Assembly (NCBI GenBank): GCA_964436305.1
Contig: CAYTCI010000004.1
Span: 27,381 to 91,380 of the forward strand
Source of the DNA: JAKPUX01 sp964436305
GTDB lineage: Bacteria; Zhuqueibacterota; Zhuqueibacteria; Residuimicrobiales; Residuimicrobiaceae
Direction: 5' to 3'
DNA: 64,000 bases
In this document: positions 26,997 through 34,161 of the stretch, piece by piece
Layout of the letters: every line of letters begins with the position of its first letter
How positions within the stretch are numbered: the stretch's first letter is position 1
Notes under the pieces: generated by a model
The model's input: the letters and a program-made list of their open reading frames with translations, nothing else
Database searches by the model: none
Told to the model about the DNA's origin: nothing
Position numbers and translations under genes: made by a program

Positions 26997-28412
26997 TCAA
27001 TCGTGCCGCAGTGCCTCAACCGGATTGACCCGGGCTGCACGCGCCGCCGGATAGAGACCCGCCAGCAGGCTCACCAGAATCGAAAAGAGGATGGCGCCGA
27101 TGATGAGCCAGGGCGACAGATAAAAGAAGTCAATGTCGCCGCCGGGGCCGCCCTGGCGCACCATCCAGAGGTTGGCGATCCAGTTGGCCAGGCGCGAGAC
27201 CAGCCAGCCGAGTACCACCCCAAGGAGGCCGCCGGCCAGGCCGATAGTCCCCGCCTCGACGAAAAAGATGGTGCGAATCTGGCGCTCGCTCGCCCCCACC
27301 GCCTTCATCACGCCGATCTCGCGGGTGCGCTCGAGGATCGACATCACCATGGTATTGATGATCCCCAGGGCGGCGACGATCAGGGCAATGGTACCGATGG
27401 CGCCGAGGGCAGTGTCGACCATGATGAATCCCCGTTTGATCTCCTCAAGCTGGTCCGCCAGTGCAAATACCGAAAAATTAAGCTCTTTCAGGCGTTTGCG
27501 AACCGATTCCAGATCCTTGATATCCCGCAGGCGGACATAAAGTGCATCGTAGCCACCGGAGGTGCGGCCGCTGCGGCTGAGCATGTTCCACATGCTGGTG
27601 AAGGCGAAACGCGGCAGGTGCTTGCCGGTCTCGAGCGGCACGACAACGCCGCCCTGGATCTGCTCGTTGCTGAAGGCGTGCGGTTTGGGCCGGATGCCCT
27701 TGAGCCGCAGGCGGGTGATCTGTTCGCGGAAGGGCGGTTGCATACCCGGCATCATCCCGCCGCGCATCACCTGGCCGAGGTCGAGCACGGAGGTCACCAC
27801 CTCCACCTCGGCGCCGATGAGCGAATCCGCGGGCAGCTGCCGCCAGGTGCGCACCGAGTCGGAGAGGCTCGCCTCCCCTTCCCCTTTCAGGACGATCTTG
27901 AGGCCGGCGAGGGTGGAATAGGCCAGCACCGCCTCGCGCGCGCTGTCGCTGCTGAAAAAGCCGCCCCAGCCCATCCGGTCGTACGGGCGGTAGCGTCCCA
28001 TAACCACGGGCACCGAGCGCAGGGTGGTGCTGGTTTCGCGGCCGGCAAGGCGTATGCGGACGGGGAAGGAGATCTCGGGGAAGACCACGGCCACCCCGGG
28101 CAGGGCGGCGATCAGGGCGACGGCGGTATCATTGAGCGCTCGCGTCCGCTGCTGCAGGCCGCTTACAGCGGCATCCATATTACCGGACATCGCTTGTCCG
28201 ATATCGACCTTCATCGGCAGGACGCGGATCGAGGTGAAGAGATCGTTGGCGGTGAAGGCCTCGGTGACGTTGCGCTGCATGCCGGCGCCGAAGGAGACCA
28301 TGGCGACCAGCGCGCCGATGCCGATGATCACGCCGAGGGTGGTCAGCACCGTGCGCAGTCTGGTGCGCCAGAGGGTATCCAGACTGAAGCGGATGAGGTC
28401 GCTGCTCTTCAT
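26997..28412 (-). CDS. ABC transporter permease (MacB/FtsX family)
   Basis: A 471-residue permease with an N-terminal transmembrane helix (TTLGVIIGIGALVAMVSF), a large periplasmic domain (about residues 45-330) and three C-terminal helices (IGTIALIVAALGIINTM, IGLAGGLLGVVLGWLV, LIIGAILFSILVSLLAG). ILERTREIGVMKAVGA is the conserved FtsX-loop motif. It overlaps the ATPase gene by ATGA at 28409-28412. MacB-type transporters power lipoprotein or macrolide-type export by mechanotransmission. The substrate is unknown and no TolC-type partner is visible here. Confidence 0.92.
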   Translation of the reverse strand: MKSSDLIRFSLDTLWRTRLRTVLTTLGVIIGIGALVAMVSFGAGMQRNVTEAFTANDLFTSIRVLPMKVDIGQAMSGNMDAAVSGLQQRTRALNDTAVALIAALPGVAVVFPEISFPVRIRLAGRETSTTLRSVPVVMGRYRPYDRMGWGGFFSSDSAREAVLAYSTLAGLKIVLKGEGEASLSDSVRTWRQLPADSLIGAEVEVVTSVLDLGQVMRGGMMPGMQPPFREQITRLRLKGIRPKPHAFSNEQIQGGVVVPLETGKHLPRFAFTSMWNMLSRSGRTSGGYDALYVRLRDIKDLESVRKRLKELNFSVFALADQLEEIKRGFIMVDTALGAIGTIALIVAALGIINTMVMSILERTREIGVMKAVGASERQIRTIFFVEAGTIGLAGGLLGVVLGWLVSRLANWIANLWMVRQGGPGGDIDFFYLSPWLIIGAILFSILVSLLAGLYPAARAARVNPVEALRHD

Positions 28413-29101
28413 GCCGGCCCCCGCAGGGCTTCCGGCGCGACGAATTCGCCGTCGAGCATGTGGAGCTGGCGGTGGGCGAGCCGGGCCGCCGCTTTTTCAT
28501 CGTGGGTGACCATGAGGAGGGTAAGACCGCCGTCGCGATTGAGCTGCTGCAGGAGGTCGAGGATCTCGCCGGCGGTGCGGCTGTCGAGGTTGCCGGTCGG
28601 CTCATCGGCGAGAAGAATGGCGGGCTCGTTGGCGAGGGCACGGGCAATGGCGACGCGCTGCGCCTCGCCACCGGAGAGCTCGGCCGGCTTGTGGCTCCGC
28701 CGCGGGGTCAATCCGACCAGATCGAGCAGGGCCGCAGCCCGGCGATGGCGCTCCTCCCGCCCGCGGCCGGCGAAGATCATCGGCAGGACGACATTCTCGA
28801 GCGCGGTGCGGGAGGGGATGAGATTGAAGGACTGGAAGATCATCCCCACCGTATTCCGCCGGTGCAGCGCCAGCTGTTCGCGGTCAAGGGCGGCCAGGTC
28901 GCGGCCCTGTACCAGCAGCTGTCCGGCACTGGGGCTGTCGAGGCCGCCGATGAGGTTGAGCAGGGTCGATTTGCCCGAGCCGGAGCGGCCGACCAGGGTG
29001 ACGAACTCGCCGGCAGCAATGGTGAAGGAGAGGCCGCGCAGGGCCGCGACCTCCGCCTTGCCCTTCTGGTAGTGCTTGTGCAGCCCGATCGCTTCGACCA
29101 C
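28409..29101 (-). CDS. ABC transporter ATP-binding protein (LolD/MacB-type)
   Basis: A 230-residue ATPase with Walker A GRSGSGKST, Q-loop MIFQSFNLIPS, signature LSGGEAQRVAIARAL, Walker B ILLADEPTGNLD and H-loop LLMVTHDEKAA. The start chosen is GTG 29101, 19 bases after the fumarase beta stop; the frame is open further upstream but would run over that gene. It pairs with the MacB-like permease through an ATGA overlap. Confidence 0.92.
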   Translation of the reverse strand: MVEAIGLHKHYQKGKAEVAALRGLSFTIAAGEFVTLVGRSGSGKSTLLNLIGGLDSPSAGQLLVQGRDLAALDREQLALHRRNTVGMIFQSFNLIPSRTALENVVLPMIFAGRGREERHRRAAALLDLVGLTPRRSHKPAELSGGEAQRVAIARALANEPAILLADEPTGNLDSRTAGEILDLLQQLNRDGGLTLLMVTHDEKAAARLAHRQLHMLDGEFVAPEALRGPA

Positions 29102-29120
29102 GGTTGCACCGTGCAGGCCG

Positions 29121-29678
29121 CTATTTGATCCCGTATTTGGCAATGCCTTCCTGATAGATATTGCCGCCATGGCAGTCCTGGGCGACGATGGCCGGAAAAT
29201 CGACGACCGTCAGCTTGGCGATCGCCTCGGCGCCAAGTTCGGGCCAGGCGACCGTCTCGTTGGCCTTGATGGACTTGGCGATCAGCGCCGCCGCGCCGCC
29301 GACCGCCACCATGTAGACGCCGCAGTGGGTCTGCAGGGCCTCGGCGACCTTGGCGTTCATCTCGCCCTTGCCGATCATCCCCTTGGAGCCGATGGCGAGG
29401 AGGCGCGGGGCGTAGGCATTCATCCGGCCGCTGGTGGTGGGGCCGGCCGAACCAATCGGTTTACCCGGCCGTGCAGGCGAGGGACCGACATAATAGACCA
29501 GATGGCCGGTGAGATCGACGGGCAGGGGCTGGCCCGCATCCAGCAGATCGACCAGCCGCTTGTGCGCGGCATCGCGCGCGGTATAGATGATCCCGGTGAT
29601 GAGCACACTGTCGCCGGCGTGAAGCGTCTTGACCACCGCATCGGTCAGGGGCGTCGAGATTCTCTTGATATCCGCCAT
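29121..29678 (-). CDS. fumarate hydratase class I, beta subunit
   Basis: A 185-residue subunit corresponding to the C-terminal part of class I fumarase / L(+)-tartrate dehydratase. Motifs: LITGIIYTARDAAHKR, YYVGPSPARPGKPIGSAGPT, GRMNAYAP and IGKGEMN. The start ATG 29678 has AAGGAG at spacing 7; a GTG six bases upstream is less likely. It is located 21 bases after the alpha subunit. Together they form the iron-sulfur, oxygen-sensitive enzyme that interconverts fumarate and malate. Confidence 0.9.
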   Translation of the reverse strand: MADIKRISTPLTDAVVKTLHAGDSVLITGIIYTARDAAHKRLVDLLDAGQPLPVDLTGHLVYYVGPSPARPGKPIGSAGPTTSGRMNAYAPRLLAIGSKGMIGKGEMNAKVAEALQTHCGVYMVAVGGAAALIAKSIKANETVAWPELGAEAIAKLTVVDFPAIVAQDCHGGNIYQEGIAKYGIK

Positions 29679-29699
29679 AACCACACTCCTTGGTTGGGA

Positions 29700-30542
29700 T
29701 CAGATCACGATCGATTTGTGCCGCGCAGCGTGGCACTGAATATTGACGGAAGCCGGCAGCGAAGCGATATGGCAGGGGAAGACCTCGACGTGGACATCGA
29801 GAGCGGTGACCCGGCCGCCGAGCCCCTGCGGGCCGATACCGAGCTTGTTGATGCGTTCGAGCAGCTCCAGCTCCATGGCCGCATAAAAGGGATCGGGATG
29901 GCGATCGCCGACCGGGCGCAGCAGGGATCTCTTCGCCAGCCAGGCCACCTTTTCGAAAGTGCCACCGATGCCGACGCCGACGACGATCGGCGGACAGGGG
30001 TTGCTGCCGGCGCGGCGCACCTTGTCGACGACAAAATTCTTGACGCCCTCGGCGCCGTCGGAGGGGGTGAGCATGGCCACCTCACTCATGTTCTCCGAGC
30101 CGCCGCCCTTGGGGGCGATGGTGATCTTTAATTCCTTGCCGGGTCTGGTCTCGATCCAGATGATCGGCGGGGTGTTGTCCTTGGTGTTGACACGCTGCAG
30201 GGGATCGGAAACGATCGATTTTCGCAGGAAACCATCGCCGTAGCCCTTGCGCACCCCTTCGGTGATGGCCTCCTCGAGGGTTTTGCCACCGACGATCACC
30301 TCCTGGCCCAGTTCGACAAAAAAGACAGCAAAGCCGGTATCCTGGCACATCGGGAATTCGCCCTCCTGGGCGATGCCGGCATTTTCGATGATCTGTTCGA
30401 GGATAGCACGGCCGGTGGGAGACTCCTCCCGGGCCAGTCCCTCCTTGAGGGCGATAAGCACATCCTCGCCGAGATGGTAATTGGCATCCACGCACAACCT
30501 GGCGACCGCTTCACTGATGACTGGGGCTGCTATTTCTCGCAT
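29700..30542 (-). CDS. fumarate hydratase class I, alpha subunit
   Basis: A 280-residue subunit holding the [4Fe-4S] cluster. Cysteines are in ARLCVDANYH, FPMCQDTGFA and NPCPPIVVGVGIGG. The start ATG 30542 is preceded by AAGGGAG. The frame is open up to 30608 but lacks a site and would cross the predicted leader. Promoter at 30650-30678. The split alpha/beta arrangement is typical of anaerobes and thermophiles; L(+)-tartrate dehydratase is the alternative but is less likely without tartrate genes. Confidence 0.9.
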   Translation of the reverse strand: MREIAAPVISEAVARLCVDANYHLGEDVLIALKEGLAREESPTGRAILEQIIENAGIAQEGEFPMCQDTGFAVFFVELGQEVIVGGKTLEEAITEGVRKGYGDGFLRKSIVSDPLQRVNTKDNTPPIIWIETRPGKELKITIAPKGGGSENMSEVAMLTPSDGAEGVKNFVVDKVRRAGSNPCPPIVVGVGIGGTFEKVAWLAKRSLLRPVGDRHPDPFYAAMELELLERINKLGIGPQGLGGRVTALDVHVEVFPCHIASLPASVNIQCHAARHKSIVI

Positions 30543-30649
30543 AACCTGCTCCCTTGGGATGGGCCCGTCCGGCCTGCAGCGGGCCGCCCGCTTATTTAGT
30601 TCGCTCAAGTACAGGCCCGCCGGCGCGGGCCAGAACTGGATTGCGATTC

Positions 30650-30678
30650 AATCTAGCAAAGCCGCCGGACAATGTCAA
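30650..30678 (-). promoter_or_regulatory. strong sigma70 promoter of the fumarase operon
   Basis: Minus strand TTGACA (30678-30673), 17-base spacer, TAGATT (30655-30650). Predicted start near 30643, leader about 100 bases. It lies between pckG and fumarase on the same strand. Confidence 0.8.
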
Positions 30679-30706
30679 GTGATTCTGCGGACTTTTTCAG
30701 CTCCCG

Positions 30707-32488
30707 CTAGCGCAGCCGCTCCTCCAGGCCCTCGAGTTCTCTCAGGAGCTGACGCGGCAGACGCGAACCGAAGGTGGTGAAGAATTCGCGGATGGCGGCC
30801 GCCTCCTTGTGCCAGCCTTCCCGGTCGATCCGGAAAAGCTCCGCCACTTCCGCTTCCGGCATCCCCAGTCCCGTCACATCCAGCGCGCCCGGCGCGGGCA
30901 CGTAGCCGATGGGGGTGGCCAGGGCGTTTTCGGCGCCGTCACAGCGCTCAAAGATCCACTTGAGCACCCGGCAGTTCTCGCCATAGCCGGGCCAGAGATA
31001 CCTGCCCGCCTGATTTTTACGGAACCAGTTGACGTAAAAGATTCGCGGCAGTCGGGGGGATTCCTGGCGGTTGCCGACACAGAGCCAGTGGGCGAAATAA
31101 TCGGCCATGTTATAGCCGCAGAAGGGAAGCATGGCGAAGGGATCGCGGCGGATCACCCCGACCGTACCGTCAGCGGCGGCGGTACGCTCCGAGGAGACCA
31201 CGGCGCCGAGAAAGACGCCGTGCTGCCAGTTAAAGGCCTCATGCACCAGCGGGATCAGCGAGGGCCGCCGCCCGCCGAAGAGAATGGCCGAGATGGGCAC
31301 CCCCGCCGGATCCTCCCAGGCCGGGTCAATCACCGGACATTGCGCAGCGGGCGCCGTGAAACGGGCATTGGGATGCGCCGCCAGCTTGCCGCAATCAGGA
31401 CTCCAGGGCTGATTGAGCCAGCTGGTGAGACGCTCCGGCTTTTCCGGGGTCATGCCCTCCCACCAGATATCACCCTCAGGCGTCAGGGCGACATTGGTAA
31501 AAATGGTATTCTCGCGCATGCTGAGCATGGCATTGCGATTGGAGGCCATCGAGGTGCCCGGAGCAACTCCGAAAAAGCCGAATTCAGGGTTGATCGCATG
31601 CAAACGGCCATCCTGGCCGAATTTCATCCAGGCGATGTCATCGCCGACGGTCTCCACCTTCCAGCCCGGCAGGGTCGGAATCAGCATGGCAAGGTTGGTC
31701 TTGCCGCACGCGCTCGGGAAGGCGCCGGCAATGTACTTTTTTTCGCCCGCGGGATTGGTCAGGCCGAGGATGAGCATGTGCTCTGCCAGCCAGCCGCCCT
31801 CGCGTGCCATCACCGAGGCGATGCGCAGGGCAAAGCATTTTTTGCCAAGCAGGGCGTTGCCGCCATAGCCGCTGCCATAAGACCAGATCATCTTTTCTTC
31901 GGGAAAGTGGACGATATAGCGGTTTTCGGGGTTGCAAGGCCAGGGGACATCGGTCTCGCCCGGCTGGAGGGGTTTGCCCACCGAATGCAGGCAGGGGATA
32001 AATGGATTATCTCCAAGGGCTTGTAAAACCTCTTTGCCGATGCGTGTCATGATGCGCATATTGGCGACGACATAGGGGGAGTCGGTCAATTCGACACCGA
32101 TCTGGGCGATGCGCGATCCCAGCGGCCCCATGCTGAAGGGAATGACGTAGAGGGTGCGTCCGCGCATGCTGCCGCGGAAAAGGGGGAGGAGCAGCGCTTT
32201 CATCTCATCCGGATCCCGCCAGTTGTTGGTGATCCCGGCATCCTCCGGATAGCGTGAACAAATGAAGGTGGCCTTTTCCACCCGGGCGACATCGCAAGGA
32301 TCGGATTCGCAGAGGAAAGATTGGGGCCGTAGTTGGGGATTAAGGCGGCGAAATGTGCCCTTCTGTATTAAAATTGAACAGATCTGCTCATATTCCGCCT
32401 GGGAACCATCACACCAGTGCACCTGATCCGGTTCGCAAAGGTCGACCATCTCCTGAACCCAGTGTTTCAAGCGCATATTCGAGGTCAT
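30707..32488 (-). CDS. pckG: phosphoenolpyruvate carboxykinase (GTP)
   Basis: A 593-residue enzyme that converts oxaloacetate and GTP to PEP, the gluconeogenic entry, in keeping with the adjacent fumarase. GTP-type by sequence: FPSACGKTNLAMLIP P-loop, an RGRTLYVIPFSMGP block, GFFGVAPGTS, and the C-terminal NWFRKNQAGRYLWPGYGEN. The start ATG 32488 has GGAG at spacing 5. Promoter TTGACT/TAAGTT at 32528-32556. Length is close to the usual 590-620 residues. Confidence 0.96.
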   Translation of the reverse strand: MTSNMRLKHWVQEMVDLCEPDQVHWCDGSQAEYEQICSILIQKGTFRRLNPQLRPQSFLCESDPCDVARVEKATFICSRYPEDAGITNNWRDPDEMKALLLPLFRGSMRGRTLYVIPFSMGPLGSRIAQIGVELTDSPYVVANMRIMTRIGKEVLQALGDNPFIPCLHSVGKPLQPGETDVPWPCNPENRYIVHFPEEKMIWSYGSGYGGNALLGKKCFALRIASVMAREGGWLAEHMLILGLTNPAGEKKYIAGAFPSACGKTNLAMLIPTLPGWKVETVGDDIAWMKFGQDGRLHAINPEFGFFGVAPGTSMASNRNAMLSMRENTIFTNVALTPEGDIWWEGMTPEKPERLTSWLNQPWSPDCGKLAAHPNARFTAPAAQCPVIDPAWEDPAGVPISAILFGGRRPSLIPLVHEAFNWQHGVFLGAVVSSERTAAADGTVGVIRRDPFAMLPFCGYNMADYFAHWLCVGNRQESPRLPRIFYVNWFRKNQAGRYLWPGYGENCRVLKWIFERCDGAENALATPIGYVPAPGALDVTGLGMPEAEVAELFRIDREGWHKEAAAIREFFTTFGSRLPRQLLRELEGLEERLR

Positions 32489-32527
32489 ATCCGCTCCGTT
32501 ATGAATGAGTTGACGTATCAGCTCGAT

Positions 32528-32556
32528 AACTTAGTCAGTTTTTCCCTCAGAGTCAA
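32528..32556 (-). promoter_or_regulatory. sigma70-type promoter of pckG
   Basis: Minus strand TTGACT (32556-32551), 17 bases, TAAGTT (32533-32528). Identical hexamers and spacing to the promoter at 16118-16146. Predicted start near 32521. Confidence 0.7.
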
Positions 32557-32879
32557 GCCAAAAGGGCGAGAAGGCCAGGCCCTCTGTATCACAGGGATAC
32601 AAACCGTGAATCGGCCGCCGGCGGGCGCCGTATTGCCGCAAGGCCGCCGGTGCTGGTTCTGACTTTATTCCCTGTTTCTACTCAGGTTGAGTTGTGGAAA
32701 ATTTCCCTGCTCCGGTTGTGATGGGGCGCACGATTTGTGCGGGGAAATTGGCCTGAAATGACTCACCCGCCTGCGCGCGACGGCAGGGATTGCCTCATTT
32801 TAATCCACTTCGCCCCGCTATGCCAAAAGCTGCAACATAGTGGGCCTGGTTACAAAAAGGTAATCTGGGCAGATTAGGA
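32557..32879. other. intergenic region, nothing recognised
   Basis: 323 bases between the divergent pckG promoter and the lytic transglycosylase promoters. Moderately GC-rich with several short GC inverted repeats. I see no tRNA, coding frame or RNA family signature. Confidence 0.5.
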
Positions 32880-32908
32880 TTGACTATTTTTAATATTATC
32901 CTTATATT
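32880..32908 (+). promoter_or_regulatory. sigma70 promoter upstream of the lytic transglycosylase
   Basis: TTGACT (32880-32885), 17-base AT-rich spacer, TATATT (32903-32908). Predicted start near 32915, i.e. about 225 bases before the gene. Confidence 0.75.
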
Positions 32909-32950
32909 ATATGCTGCTTTGCACCACGGGCCGGCAAAAGAAACCACGGC

Positions 32951-32966
32951 TGGCACAGTGTTTGCT
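32951..32966 (+). promoter_or_regulatory. sigma54 (-24/-12) promoter upstream of the lytic transglycosylase
   Basis: TGGCACAGTGTTTGCT: TGGCAC (-24), GG then exactly ten bases then GC, TTGCT (-12). It matches the consensus TGGCAC-N5-TTGC[AT] in every invariant position. Predicted start near 32977, leader about 165 bases. Confidence 0.7.
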
Positions 32967-32990
32967 ATGGTATTGACTGCAGGGGGTGGC

Positions 32991-33100
32991 GGCCAGGGAA
33001 TAGAACCCTGGCCCCTTCTGTTAAATCTCCTCGATGCGCAGGCTGTCGTCACCATTTTACACCGCGGTGCTAAAAATGGACACCAGAGTACGACACTCTG
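32991..33100 (+). promoter_or_regulatory. hairpin-rich leader of the lytic transglycosylase mRNA
   Basis: Three successive inverted repeats: GGCCAGGG/CCCTGGCC (32991-33013, loop AATAGAA); CCATTTT..CACCG/CGGTG..AAAATGG (33052-33079); CAGAGT/ACTCTG (33084-33100). They lie between the tandem promoters and the start codon, so they are probably transcribed. No known riboswitch recognised. The first could be an attenuator-like stop or the 3' end of a small RNA of about 100 nt. Confidence 0.5.
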
Positions 33101-33140
33101 CGCATCAGAGGATCAATCGTGAACAAACCGTGTGGAAAAA

Positions 33141-33962
33141 ATGAAAGAACCACTCAAAAAGATTGTCGCCAAGGAGAAAGAGCAGCTTAAGCAGAAAGTG
33201 GCGAAGCTCAACGAAACCGTGAAGGCCTCTAAAGATCGGAATCAACGATTATTGGAGGGCAAGATGCATCTCGGTAAAAAAGAGCTCAAAACAATCGCCG
33301 GATTGGTATTTCTGACCAGCTTCATCTTCATCGAGGGCATAAGCCTGCTATCCAGTGATTTTTTAGGCTCAGCGCAGACCGGCAAGGACGATCAGCTCAC
33401 CTCGCTCTTGCGGGAACAGCAGACCATGATGGCCATTGACGTACAGCGCCGGACCAGTGTGAACAAAATCACGGGCATCATCTCACGCTACAATCGAACT
33501 ATGTCCGACACAGATAAACTGCGGATCGCCAACGAGATTTACGAGATGACCAAAAAGTATCCGAATCTCAACGAAGACTTTATCTGTGCCACCATCACCC
33601 ACGAAACCGGTAAAACCTGGAATCCCCAGGTCAAATCCCCGATGGGCGCCATGGGCCTGATGCAGATCATGCCCGCCACCGGCGCCTTCCTGGCAGCCCA
33701 GGAAGGGATCGACTGGACCACGGCGGATCAGGTGCTCAACGACCCGGTCAACAACATCCGGCTCGGCTGCCGCTACATGAGCGAACTGGTAGGAACCTAC
33801 AAACAAGACGGCGCCCTCGCGGCCTATAATGGCGGCCCCAAGCGCGCAGCCCTGTGGCTGGCCTCCAATCGCAACGACAGCACGCTCTTCAAGGAGACCC
33901 GGACCTACGTACCGGCGGTCAACCGGCTCTACGACCAGTTTCGCAAGGAAGGCGTGATGTAA
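33141..33962 (+). CDS. membrane-anchored lytic transglycosylase (SLT family 1)
   Basis: A 273-residue murein lytic enzyme. A Lys/Glu-rich coiled-coil-like N-terminus (residues 1-45) precedes a transmembrane helix (TIAGLVFLTSFIFIEGISLL, about 49-70). Then comes the SLT domain with catalytic Glu in ATITHETGKTWNP, the SPMGAMGLMQIMPATG block and AAYNGGPKRAA. The start at 33141 is the first ATG (GTG 33132 also in frame). ATG 33264 has a far better ribosome site (GGAGG, spacing 6) and would begin just before the membrane helix, so it may be an internal or the main start. Preceded by tandem sigma70/sigma54 promoters and ended by an intrinsic terminator, i.e. monocistronic. Confidence 0.9.
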   Translation: MKEPLKKIVAKEKEQLKQKVAKLNETVKASKDRNQRLLEGKMHLGKKELKTIAGLVFLTSFIFIEGISLLSSDFLGSAQTGKDDQLTSLLREQQTMMAIDVQRRTSVNKITGIISRYNRTMSDTDKLRIANEIYEMTKKYPNLNEDFICATITHETGKTWNPQVKSPMGAMGLMQIMPATGAFLAAQEGIDWTTADQVLNDPVNNIRLGCRYMSELVGTYKQDGALAAYNGGPKRAALWLASNRNDSTLFKETRTYVPAVNRLYDQFRKEGVM

Positions 33963-33995
33963 GAGTCATCACCCGACACAGGTTTGCCAACGCCA

Positions 33996-34025
33996 GGCGG
34001 CGTCTCGAAGACGCCGCCTTTTTTT
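33996..34025 (+). terminator. intrinsic terminator of the lytic transglycosylase gene
   Basis: AGGCGGCGTC (33996-34005) / GACGCCGCCT (34011-34020), five-base loop, followed by T6. Confidence 0.95.
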
Positions 34026-34042
34026 ATCCCGCCGCTTTTACC

Positions 34043-34071
34043 TTGATAATAGCCGGTAATATCCGTATTTT
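34043..34071 (+). promoter_or_regulatory. sigma70-type promoter of the VIT/vWA-like pair
   Basis: TTGATA (34043-34048), 17-base spacer, TATTTT (34066-34071). Predicted start near 34078, leader about 84 bases. Confidence 0.6.
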
Positions 34072-34161
34072 TCATCAGCACCCCGGAGGTCCCTCTCCGC
34101 TGCCTGCACCTGCAGCCAGCCTCTCCTGAGTTCTTTCCATCCAGCAACAAAGGAGGATTCC

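Noticed and set aside
27003..29072. Long plus-strand frame opposite the ABC transporter genes
   Set aside because: It overlaps two well-supported genes with Walker and FtsX motifs and shows no motif of its own.
32880..33122. 80-codon open frame between the promoters and the transglycosylase
   Set aside because: It would begin within the -35 hexamer of the sigma70 promoter and lacks a ribosome site. The stretch fits a structured leader better.
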